This document shows positions 46,997-54,450 of a DNA stretch of 64,000 nt, in pieces (the first letter of the stretch is position 1; each line of letters begins with the position of its first letter). The DNA comes from Dysgonomonas sp. 511 (GTDB lineage Bacteria > Bacteroidota > Bacteroidia > Bacteroidales > Dysgonomonadaceae): positions 186,001 through 250,000 of the forward strand of contig NZ_QVMQ01000011.1 in assembly GCF_010501105.1 (NCBI RefSeq), in the 5' to 3' direction. The notes below the pieces were generated by a model, which saw only the letters and a program-made list of their open reading frames with translations, was not told the DNA's origin and ran no database searches. The position numbers were made by a program, and so were the translations under genes.

Positions 46997-47046
46997 TTTG
47001 CAAAAATATTACCAAATGGTAATAAAAACAAAATTGAAAGATATTA

Positions 47047-47286
47047 TTAATTTTTTCTTCCTCTATTAGTCGATTTAGCCAACAATATCCCTTTCCTGAT
47101 AATACATTTTTTATTCAGATATTGTTTTTCCTCAGATAAACCATAGTTACGCAAGCTACCATAACTAATACCAATGGTATCAGCATCAAAATGCTCAAAT
47201 ATATTTGCAATGCTCCCAAAATAGTGATGTCTGCCATCTATTTCAACATGGATAACAGTCCTTTCCTGCTTATTTTCTTTTTCCAT
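47047..47286 (-). CDS. Small hypothetical protein
   Basis: 79 residues, basic C-terminus, no recognised domain. H-V-E-I-D-G-R-H-H-Y-F-G-S-I and Y-G-S-L-R-N-Y give it the look of small phage or mobile-element proteins that act as DNA-binding accessories. It lies 50 bases before the methyltransferase gene in the same direction, so the two may be cotranscribed. Confidence 0.45.
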   Translation of the reverse strand: MEKENKQERTVIHVEIDGRHHYFGSIANIFEHFDADTIGISYGSLRNYGLSEEKQYLNKKCIIRKGILLAKSTNRGRKN

Positions 47287-47384
47287 TTAATTTCATTTTT
47301 TACAAACATAGCTAAAATATGACAAATAATAAATAAATGTAATATTTTCTTTAGTATTTTATTGCATATATTAAACATATGTCA

Positions 47385-47392
47385 TATATTTG
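47385..47392 (+). promoter_or_regulatory. Predicted -7 box for the small-gene cluster
   Basis: TATATTTG on the plus strand, 32 bases before ATG 47424; AAGAGAAG ahead of the ATG could serve as ribosome-binding site. Confidence 0.5.
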
Positions 47393-47423
47393 TATTGTAT
47401 TCAAATAGTAAATAAGAGAAGTT

Positions 47424-47618
47424 ATGAAAGCAAAAGTAGGTCTATATCATTTCTGTCATAAGCGCAATATGTGGGCAGTATATCAATATACATCAGTTAC
47501 AGAAACAAGCTCAACTGCTCGCCATATTGAGGATTATGGATATTATGAGGATGCAGTTAAGGCTGTCTATCGCCTTAATGGATGGGGAGAACCTAAAAGT
47601 ATAATTAAAAGATTTTAA
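47424..47618 (+). CDS. Small hypothetical protein
   Basis: 64 residues, cytoplasmic, no recognised family (E-D-A-V-K-A-V-Y-R-L-N-G-W-G). First of three closely packed small genes (gaps of 19 and 2 bases) of a type common on Bacteroidota mobile elements. Good promoter and start support it as real. Confidence 0.5.
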   Translation: MKAKVGLYHFCHKRNMWAVYQYTSVTETSSTARHIEDYGYYEDAVKAVYRLNGWGEPKSIIKRF

Positions 47619-47637
47619 ACTATTAAAAATTCAAGAT

Positions 47638-47964
47638 ATGAAAAATACTATCAACAACTTAGCATTATTAAACAGAGCTACAAATATGGTTTTAAGTGGT
47701 TATGACCTTACTTTATCACTTCAAACATCAGCATTAATAGAGGTTTTACAATTCAAATTAATGAATGGTACTGCTCATTTCTTGTATAAAAAGAAAGATG
47801 GTTCGATACGTGAAGCATGGGGGACGTTGCTTGAAAGGGTTGTAAATAGCACCACGAATGGATATGGTGTACCTCGCAAATATTACAACTGTCAAGCATA
47901 TTTCGATATTGAATTACAAGTGTGGAGAAGTTTTAGATATGAGAATCTAATTGCAATACTATAG
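47638..47964 (+). CDS. DUF2693-like protein
   Basis: 108 residues. F-L-Y-K-K-K-D-G-S-I-R-E-A-W-G-T-L (about 48-64) is the core of DUF2693, a short SH3-like family common in Bacteroidota plasmids, phages and transposons. Function unknown. Middle gene of a three-gene cluster. Confidence 0.6.
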   Translation: MKNTINNLALLNRATNMVLSGYDLTLSLQTSALIEVLQFKLMNGTAHFLYKKKDGSIREAWGTLLERVVNSTTNGYGVPRKYYNCQAYFDIELQVWRSFRYENLIAIL

Positions 47965-47966
47965 CT

Positions 47967-48284
47967 ATGGAAATGGCAAATTACATCTTATCCATATTGA
48001 AAACTAACCTAAATATAGTATGGTCTTGGGGTTTCAATTCTCCAAAGTCCATACAGAATGGGTTATCTTTTAAAGTACAGGGATTTCTTCATAAAGGTTG
48101 GGTATTGGTGGAATACAATGAAGGTTCTGACCTTTTTGATATAAAGTTATTGTCTGTCCAATTAAAGGAAGTAAAATCTATTAAAGGCATATATGTTGAT
48201 GAATTGATAGATGTAATTGACGATGCTGTCGAATGTTGCGAAAATTATGAACAGAAAGTAAAAGAAAAATATTCACTTTTATAA
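47967..48284 (+). CDS. Small hypothetical protein
   Basis: 105 residues; the middle (W-S-W-G-F-N-S-P-K...L-V-E-Y-N-E-G-S-D-L-F-D) resembles small mobile-element proteins. It follows the DUF2693 gene with a two-base gap, so it is translated with it. No function assigned. Confidence 0.5.
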   Translation: MEMANYILSILKTNLNIVWSWGFNSPKSIQNGLSFKVQGFLHKGWVLVEYNEGSDLFDIKLLSVQLKEVKSIKGIYVDELIDVIDDAVECCENYEQKVKEKYSLL

Positions 48285-48384
48285 TAAGTGAAACAGCTAA
48301 ATCATTGATAAACTAACGATTAAATATTTTACGCCAAAAAGGGCATTCACTATCAACGATTAACCAACAAAACTGAATATTATT

Positions 48385-48972
48385 ATGAGTAAGAAATTTC
48401 AAAATACAACTGCTGATTATCTTGAATGGGATAGTAATATATTGTTAATCTCAAAACTCTTTCAAGATGGAAAATATATATTTAGTCTATTGATTGCATT
48501 GGGTTCTTTCTTTGGCATCAGGATTTCTGACCTCTTGAATTTGAAATGGAATGATGTTTTAAATGCTGATACCTTAATCATTATCGAAAAGAAAACTAAG
48601 AAACAACGCACTATCAAAATTAATGAACAATTAAAGAAACATATTGTATCATGCTATAAGCAAATACAACCACTATCACCAAATGACCATATATTTATAA
48701 GTCAAAAAAATAGTGTTTATTCAGTTCAGAGAATAAATGTAATATTTAAAGAAATTAGGGTAAAATACAATTTGAAAATAAAGAATTTTTCCACTCATTC
48801 AATGAGGAAAACGTTTGGTCGTCAAGTTTATAATAATGCAGGGAATAACGCTGAATTAGCTTTGGTAAAACTTTCTGAGTTATTTAATCATAGTGATATA
48901 AGGACTACAAGAAAATATCTTGGTATTAGAACTGAGGAATTGATGGAGGCGTACGATCTATTAAGTTTTTAG
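48385..48972 (+). CDS. Small tyrosine recombinase
   Basis: 195 residues, a catalytic domain with almost no arm or core-binding domain. Active-site residues: Arg in F-F-G-I-R-I-S-D-L-L, His-x-x-Arg in S-T-H-S-M-R-K, His in F-N-H-S-D and nucleophile Tyr in T-R-K-Y-L-G-I. It is much shorter than the integrase at 50247, so it may resolve dimers or invert DNA; its target is unknown. Confidence 0.75.
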   Translation: MSKKFQNTTADYLEWDSNILLISKLFQDGKYIFSLLIALGSFFGIRISDLLNLKWNDVLNADTLIIIEKKTKKQRTIKINEQLKKHIVSCYKQIQPLSPNDHIFISQKNSVYSVQRINVIFKEIRVKYNLKIKNFSTHSMRKTFGRQVYNNAGNNAELALVKLSELFNHSDIRTTRKYLGIRTEELMEAYDLLSF

Positions 48973-49146
48973 ACAATTTTATTTCCTAAAATGAATAATG
49001 TATAGCAATATAATTATACGAATAAAAGGTAACATATCCCTTTAGGGGAAACTATTTATTTTCTTCACATATACAATAAAATATACAAAGCTCATCATCC
49101 AATGAAATTAGTTCTTTTGTTACGCTTGAACAACAACTTATATTTA

Positions 49147-49410
49147 TTATATAAGTTTTTTTGTATTTTTCCCATTAATGTCTTTATATGTAATATGGAG
49201 TTGGGGTTTTGGCATACCATCAAATTCAGCTCTATTAAAATTGTCATATGTAGTAGATATTAAGTTATTTTTAAATATTAGATAATACATATGAGTGAAA
49301 AATATGATTAATGGGACTGTATGTTTATGACCATGTTGTGATTGATTAATTGGCGAAACATAATCTATGGTTTGATAGTCATTCTTATCAATAATTGATG
49401 CAGAATCAGA
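49147..49410 (-). pseudogene. 3' gene fragment of unknown protein
   Basis: An open minus-strand frame of about 88 codons without a start codon, ending at TAA 49147-49149. It encodes protein-like sequence (N-Q-S-Q-H-G-H-K-H-T-V-P-L-I-I-F-F-T-H...I-T-Y-K-D-I-N-G-K-N-T-K-K). Its upstream end runs into the palindrome at 49410-49480, and a stop codon lies just beyond. Most simply, the C-terminal remnant of a gene. The rest of 48973-49489 shows nothing else. Confidence 0.45.
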
Positions 49411-49480
49411 GGTTGTAATCTAAACTGTGTCAGTAAAGAATAAATTATTAACTTTACTAACACAGTTTAGATTACAACCT
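49410..49480. repeat. 29-bp palindromic hairpin
   Basis: AGGTTGTAATCTAAACTGTG+T (49410-49430) pairs perfectly with 49460-49480; after one C/A mismatch a further 7 bp (AGTAAAG/CTTTACT) pair, leaving a 13-base AT-rich loop. It lies ten bases past the stop of the 49490 gene but has no T tract typical of a terminator. It may be a terminator or the relic of an insertion. Confidence 0.65.
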
Positions 49481-49489
49481 CGTGATTAA

Positions 49490-50257
49490 CTATCTTTTAT
49501 TTATATCTGTCAATCTATCAGTCAGAATACCATTCTTTATGTTATTCTTTACATCTTCCTTTGAATACAATATAGGTCTTTTTCCCATTTCTGATATTTC
49601 AATAAATTTACCTTGCTCTTTCCACTCATCAATAGTTGGTCTTGATATATCAAAAATATACGCAAGGTCTTTATTGGTTAATGTGTCTCCATCTGAGTAT
49701 CGTGAAAAATAGTCATCAACATATTCAGACAATGATTTATTTTGAGTAGATAAACTTTCTTTTGGCTTTTCAACTGTTGTTTTTCCACCACCATCATTAT
49801 AGTTATTATATAAATCATTCATTTCTTTAATAGCTTTTTCAATAAATGACATTTGCACATCTGTCATTTCTTTAAAAAATTTAGCTGTCTGATATTCATT
49901 TTTTGCCCCTAAATTATTTTTTATATTCTCTTTATAATGCTTTTCACAACTTATTATATAAGAATTCCAATCCATGTAGTTCTTTAGCTCATAGTCTAAT
50001 TTTACATTATCAAATAATATTATTTTATCATTCAAATAGGCTAACAGACTGCACCTGTCATTAAACAATAGATTGTCCACATTTTCCCTTATGTTATCAA
50101 CATATTCATTATATAGATTTTCTAAATGATTGTAATAGGCTTCGCTGCCTTGAATACCCAAAAATCCATTATAACTATGCTGTTCAAATGATATTTTATC
50201 ATCAGATGTAGAAAATTCGACTCTTTTTAATTCTGTTACCAAATTCTTATTTTTCAT
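49490..50257 (-). CDS. Integrase-linked protein with MerR/excisionase-like HTH
   Basis: About 255 residues from ATG 50257; the longer frame begins inside the integrase gene without support. The C-terminal 60 residues (L-T-N-K-D-L-A-Y-I-F-D-I-S-R-P-T-I-D-E-W-K) form a helix-turn-helix resembling excisionase-type domains. The N-terminal part is coiled and charged. The start overlaps the integrase stop by 11 bases, so the two are coupled; it likely helps excision or regulates it. Confidence 0.65.
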   Translation of the reverse strand: MKNKNLVTELKRVEFSTSDDKISFEQHSYNGFLGIQGSEAYYNHLENLYNEYVDNIRENVDNLLFNDRCSLLAYLNDKIILFDNVKLDYELKNYMDWNSYIISCEKHYKENIKNNLGAKNEYQTAKFFKEMTDVQMSFIEKAIKEMNDLYNNYNDGGGKTTVEKPKESLSTQNKSLSEYVDDYFSRYSDGDTLTNKDLAYIFDISRPTIDEWKEQGKFIEISEMGKRPILYSKEDVKNNIKNGILTDRLTDINKR

Positions 50258-51635
50258 TTTTCTTGCCTTTATTAAAGTTTTCAGCCATTGATACAGCATT
50301 ATCCACACTATCAATTTTTATGTATTTTTGGAGCATATCATTACTACTATGCCCTGTTATTTTTCTAACTTCATCATAAGTATATCCTCTCAGTACTAAA
50401 TTTGTTGCTCCACTTCTTCGAGCTGTATGACTTGAGACTAAATTATATCGAGGCTCTTTAATCAATTCAGTAATACCACCCTTAGTTTGATGATATTCTT
50501 CTATCTTATCAATCCCAGCTCTTTGTGCAATATTTTTAATATTCTTATTCAATTCGACACTATTTATGTATGGCAAATTGTAATTATATCTTTGTAATAT
50601 TTCTTTTAACTCATCCCAAAGTATTGGAATTATTACTCTACCTTTTGTTTTATGAGCTGATTTCTCAATAACTTCTGTTGTTACATCATTATGAATAATA
50701 TTTTTAAAATTATTAGGTTTAATAACTGAAAAATCAGAATATCTCAAACAAGTGTAAGCTCCAACCAAGAATAAATCCTTGGTAATTTGTTCTTTTATAT
50801 TCAATGCTTGGGTTTTATATATTGCTTGTAATTCATCCTCATTTAGGGCTATTGAGTATGACTCTTCTCTTGGTCGTATAAAATAATCTCTTTCATATTC
50901 AGTTGAATTACTTACTCCTTCTTTTAAGGCACGCTTCATTATAAATTTCAAATTCTTAATGTGCTTTGAGCCTATTGTATTTACGCCTAATGGCTCTTTT
51001 ACATAATCTAATTCACCTTTATCATCAAATATTTCTTGTTCTTCCAACAAGAACTTTACATAGTCGTCATACCAACTGTTGTTTATATCTTCAAAATATG
51101 TAATTCTCTTGTTTATTCTATCAAATTCTTGTAAACATTTTAAACAAGTAGTATGACTATCAATTGTTCCTTTTTCGTATTTTTTTCCATTAGTTGACTG
51201 AACAAATGTTCCATCCTCCATGCCCTTAATTTTTCTTTCATAAAAGCTAACTAAACTTGGGCTTTCTTCCACCTGAATTTTTCCCTTTATCTCCAATCTT
51301 TTGTCTAACTCTTTTCTTAGATATTCATTAGTTAACTCAATACTATTTAGTGAAGCGTTAGTTATTATATGTTTTATATTAGATTTGATTTTCTCAATTA
51401 CATTTTCAGCTAATTCTATATCTGCTGTATAAATTTTATATTTTTGTTGGGATGGTTTTATTGGTTTCTGTTTTTTACTATCCCAACACTTTGTTGGTAT
51501 TGATATGGTTTTTTCTACATGGGGAGCAATTAAGTAATATTTAAACTGCTTGTAAGGTTTGTGATTAATCAATAGGAACAAACATGAAAATTCCTTGTTG
51601 GGATATTTTAGATGAAACTTACAATTTAGAGCCAT
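50247..51635 (-). CDS. Tyrosine recombinase, island integrase
   Basis: About 462 residues from ATG 51635; the longer frame reads through the arm-site repeats without support. N-terminal arm-binding domain (F-H-L-K-Y-P-N-K-E, about 7-100), SAM-like core-binding domain, then the catalytic domain with Arg in C-L-R-Y-S-D-F, His-x-x-Arg in S-S-H-T-A-R-R, His in G-H-S-S-N-D and Tyr in L-Q-K-Y-I-K. It lies next to attR, the usual place for a tRNA-targeting integrase. Confidence 0.88.
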   Translation of the reverse strand: MALNCKFHLKYPNKEFSCLFLLINHKPYKQFKYYLIAPHVEKTISIPTKCWDSKKQKPIKPSQQKYKIYTADIELAENVIEKIKSNIKHIITNASLNSIELTNEYLRKELDKRLEIKGKIQVEESPSLVSFYERKIKGMEDGTFVQSTNGKKYEKGTIDSHTTCLKCLQEFDRINKRITYFEDINNSWYDDYVKFLLEEQEIFDDKGELDYVKEPLGVNTIGSKHIKNLKFIMKRALKEGVSNSTEYERDYFIRPREESYSIALNEDELQAIYKTQALNIKEQITKDLFLVGAYTCLRYSDFSVIKPNNFKNIIHNDVTTEVIEKSAHKTKGRVIIPILWDELKEILQRYNYNLPYINSVELNKNIKNIAQRAGIDKIEEYHQTKGGITELIKEPRYNLVSSHTARRSGATNLVLRGYTYDEVRKITGHSSNDMLQKYIKIDSVDNAVSMAENFNKGKKNEK

Positions 51636-51681
51636 ACACTGAGATTTATTATATAGCAAAAATAGTAAGTAATATTTATAA

Positions 51682-51708
51682 TGGGGTATATTTTGGGGTA
51701 TATTTTTA
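51682..51708. repeat. Possible integrase arm sites, right end
   Basis: TGGGGTATATTT repeated twice, in the same orientation as the copies near the left end. It lies just upstream of the integrase start. The rest of 51636-52126 holds attR, the terminator at 51879 and no gene. Confidence 0.45.
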
Positions 51709-51831
51709 ATGTAAATTTTTTTATATTTAGTGTAAAGTATCAAAATTGACAATGTAAGATATTTACATTAACATCATTAAATCAATATTTTATGGGTGTT
51801 AAATATAAGTTGATGTAAAATAACAATCAGT

Positions 51832-51846
51832 CCAGGTGGGACCACA
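51832..51846. repeat. attR of the island
   Basis: CCAGGTGGGACCACA, the second copy of the tRNA 3' end, directly followed by original chromosomal sequence. Confidence 0.85.
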
Positions 51847-51878
51847 AAAGCCGAAGCCAAGATTCGGTCAAAATTAAG

Positions 51879-51914
51879 AAAAGCCTTCTAAATGTTTAAT
51901 TTAGAGGGCTTTTT
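51879..51914 (+). terminator. Original tRNA terminator, displaced
   Basis: AAAAGCCTTCTAAA at 51879-51892 pairs with TTTAGAGGGCTTTT at 51900-51913, followed by T. It would have ended the tRNA transcript before the island separated them by 18.7 kb. Confidence 0.65.
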
Positions 51915-52126
51915 CAGTTTTTATAAACTTCTCTTTGGTCATCTTTCAGACCCGAAAAAGTCAATCTAAAGTCAAAAACCGTTACTAAAACATTACCTAT
52001 TTTCAAGATATAATTTAGGTAATGGATAAAGCAATAAATATCTTATTTACTACAAGTTGTCGCAGAGTTGTCTGTCATTCTTCAAAGCGAAAAAACAAAA
52101 ATTTGTAACTAAAAAATTGAAGAATT

Positions 52127-53335
52127 ATGAAGTCAACATTCAGGACATTGTTTTATGTAAAGAAAAATCAACCTAAAGCAAATGGCAAAGTAGCTATAAT
52201 GGCAAGAATAACCATTAATACAAAGGTTGCTCAACTAGGAACAAAATTAGAAGTCAATCTCGAAAATTGGGATGCAAAAGCAGGCAAAGCTATTGGTCGT
52301 ACAAATGAAGTAGCAGAAATCAACAGGGCTCTACATGACTTATCCTCAAAGATAACCAAAGCCTACAATCGAAGAATGGATGAAAATGGTTATGCTTTCC
52401 CCGATGAAATAAAAAATGATGTTTTGGGATTTGAGGCGTCCGCTAAGACACTAATCAGTTATTTCACGGAGCATAATAACCAATACAAAATGAAAGTCGG
52501 GAAACATACTACTCATAAAACTTATACCAGATATGAGCTCGCTAAAACCCGACTCATTGACTACATGAAAGAGAAACATGGAATTGAAGATATTTCAATA
52601 AGAGAACTCAACCTTGCATTCATCGAAAACTTTTACCTGTACCTTATGGATAAATGCAATCTTCATAACAATACAGCTATGAAGTGTGTACAACGATTCA
52701 GGCGGGTTATTAATTTTATCAAAGCGACCGGGGAAACGGTTAACGATCCTTTTATCAATTTTAGAATTCGATTTCAGGAGACAGATAGAGAAGTTTTGAC
52801 ACAAGATGAGATAGATCGAATCTGGAAAAAGAGTTTCAGAACCCCTAAACTAAATACAATCCGTGATATTTTTATATTCAGTGTATATACAGGACTTGCC
52901 TACGTTGACGTATCCAATCTGATGGAAACAAGTGTGCAAAAAGCTTTTGACGGCAATTTATGGATAATGATTAAAAGAACAAAGACTAATGTCAATTCAA
53001 ATATACGTTTGCTGGATATTCCTAAGCAGATTTTAGAAAAGTATAAAGGGAAACAGAAAGACGGGAAATTATTACCTGTTATCTCTAATCAGAAGATAAA
53101 TGAATACTTGAAGGATATAGGAGAACTATGTGATATAGATAAACCGCTTTCATTCCACATGGCAAGGCACTCGTTTGCAACGACAATCACCCTATCCAAT
53201 GGAGTTCCAATAGAGACGGTGTCAAAAATGCTTGGACATCGCAGTATTCGCACGACTCAAATATATGCAAAGATCACAGATTTGAAAATCAGTAAGGATA
53301 TGGATGATTTGGCAAGGAGAATTGACAAAAGATAG
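52127..53335 (+). CDS. Tyrosine recombinase, IntDOT/Bacteroidetes transposon type
   Basis: 402 residues: arm-binding domain (about 8-95, K-V-A-I-M-A-R-I-T-I-N), SAM-like domain (about 110-210) and catalytic domain. His-x-x-Arg (F-H-M-A-R-H-S), His (L-G-H-R-S-I) and Tyr (Q-I-Y-A-K) are in place. The usual first arginine is replaced: Y-T-G-L-A-Y-V-D-V. Loss of this Arg is known in IntDOT-type integrases, so the enzyme may still be active. It belongs to a second mobile element, followed by relics of a mobilization region. Confidence 0.85.
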   Translation: MKSTFRTLFYVKKNQPKANGKVAIMARITINTKVAQLGTKLEVNLENWDAKAGKAIGRTNEVAEINRALHDLSSKITKAYNRRMDENGYAFPDEIKNDVLGFEASAKTLISYFTEHNNQYKMKVGKHTTHKTYTRYELAKTRLIDYMKEKHGIEDISIRELNLAFIENFYLYLMDKCNLHNNTAMKCVQRFRRVINFIKATGETVNDPFINFRIRFQETDREVLTQDEIDRIWKKSFRTPKLNTIRDIFIFSVYTGLAYVDVSNLMETSVQKAFDGNLWIMIKRTKTNVNSNIRLLDIPKQILEKYKGKQKDGKLLPVISNQKINEYLKDIGELCDIDKPLSFHMARHSFATTITLSNGVPIETVSKMLGHRSIRTTQIYAKITDLKISKDMDDLARRIDKR

Positions 53336-53951
53336 AAAGATAGATTCCCAATCATGATATATCAAATTTAGAGAAGTTGATTTTTCAACTTCTCTTTTTT
53401 TATGCTTTATTTCAGCTGAACACAAAGAAATCTGAAAGAGAACAAAATGGCAAACTCACAGCCTTTTGGGTTTTATCGAAAATCTCCATCTTTCAGATAG
53501 TATTTTCTCAAAAAGTTTGCCCTATTTATTCTCTTCAAAAAAGAGGTGTTTATCAGTTGAAAAAAGGAAAATATATTTAATACTATCTTTATATAGGTAG
53601 AACAATCAATAGAACATTATATCTGTTATTATATCGAACATTCTAACTTTCGATAGATAGATTTATCTATGTTACTATCGTACTTTCGAACAAACGATAG
53701 AACGATAAAAGAATCTAACATTTCTACAAGCGTCGTAACGTTAGTACGTTCCAACATGCTAACGTTCCAACACACAAACAAACGGCAAAACGACTGATTA
53801 TTTAGTCTATCATAAATATGTTTATATGCTCGCTTGCACTTTCGTATAGCAAATACTACAATGTTGCGAACAATAAAACATCATTTCTCAAGTTATCATT
53901 TTCTTTTACATGGTAGAGGTTGGCATCGGTTGGCGCAGGTAAGTTTCTATT

Positions 53952-54161
53952 TTATCTAACGTGAGTTCGAAATAAAAATATCTAAATATCAGTATATTAT
54001 GTGTTTTTTTCTTGCGCCCTTTGTGTAAATCCTTGCGTACCTTGCGGTTAAGCCTATATTTTTTTACCACAAAGAGTGCAAAGTAGAGCCGCAAAGGACG
54101 CAATTCGCCATATAATCATAACAGTATCAGCATCTTCTTATTTCGAACTCACGTTTATCTA
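53952..54161. mobile_element. MITE with 17-bp inverted repeats and 7-bp target duplication
   Basis: Perfect 17-bp terminal repeats ACGTGAGTTCGAAATAA at 53959-53975 and its complement at 54138-54154 enclose 196 bases without coding capacity. The 7-base duplication TTATCTA flanks it directly (53952-53958 and 54155-54161). The inside contains ACCACAAAGAGTGCAAAG-like sequence that also occurs near 28840. A sequence resembling the tip lies at 28749. Confidence 0.8.
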
Positions 54162-54195
54162 ATACATAGATTCTAATTTTGCAATGTAAATTTTG

Positions 54196-54260
54196 ATGCA
54201 CGTCAGTGCATGGCAAGGTATGTTTTGAGTACACTCAAAACGTTTTAAGTGCCTTAAAAC
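54196..54260. other. Possible oriT-like hairpin cluster
   Basis: Three consecutive dyads: ATGCAC(GTCA)GTGCAT at 54196-54211, TTTTGAGTACACTCAAAA at 54223-54240 and GTTTTAAG(TGC)CTTAAAAC at 54242-54260. They lie about 80 bases before a truncated mobilization gene, the usual place of the transfer origin in Bacteroides mobilizable elements. A nick site cannot be read. Confidence 0.4.
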
Positions 54261-54342
54261 ACCTTGTCCACTCCTCTGAAAGTCGGGGGAAATTAACTCC
54301 GGAGTCGTCAATTTTGTAGAATAATAAAAACAACTAAAGTTT

Positions 54343-54450
54343 ATGGAAAGTAACAATCAAAGAAAATGGAAAAAGGGAGGGCGAAAACCAAAGTTAGATC
54401 CTGCGGTTTATTTTATTGGTATTCTAAAAATTTATAATGAATTATTTTGA
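54343..54450 (+). pseudogene. Truncated mobilization protein (MobA/BmgA-like)
   Basis: 35-codon frame. The first 23 residues (E-S-N-N-Q-R-K-W-K-K-G-G-R-K-P-K-L-D-P-A) match the conserved start of Bacteroides mobilization accessory proteins, which continue with a ribbon-helix-helix-type domain. Here the match stops after P-A-V-Y and unrelated sequence follows into the stop, inside the end of the regulator gene. The element lost everything beyond this point. Confidence 0.6.

Larger units (their letters stand above)
33162..51846. mobile_element. tRNA-integrated genomic island, 18.7 kb
   Basis: Bounded by a 15-bp direct repeat, CCAGGTGGGACCACA, at 33162-33176 (tRNA 3' end) and 51832-51846. A tyrosine recombinase and a small accessory protein lie at the right end. 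Every gene inside is visibly more AT-rich than the flanking chromosome. It encodes a polymerase-like protein but no relaxase or type IV secretion genes that I can see, so self-transfer is unlikely; it may be a satellite-like or cryptic integrative element. Confidence 0.85.
53336..54342. other. Noncoding part of the second mobile element
   Basis: About 1 kb without a gene. It has T-rich sequence after the integrase, a repeat-rich stretch (53600-53800) with many short AT/CGA words such as TCGAAC, CGATAGA and AACGTT(C/A), then a MITE (53959-54154) and three hairpins (54196-54260). No replication gene is present. Confidence 0.55.

Noticed and set aside
51636-51752. N-terminal extension of the island integrase
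   Set aside because: It runs through the TGGGGTATATTTT repeats and lacks similarity to arm-binding domains; ATG 51635 gives a normal integrase start.
53600-53800. Possible plasmid origin iterons
   Set aside because: The short words vary in sequence and spacing and there is no replication gene next to them; kept only as a description of the stretch.
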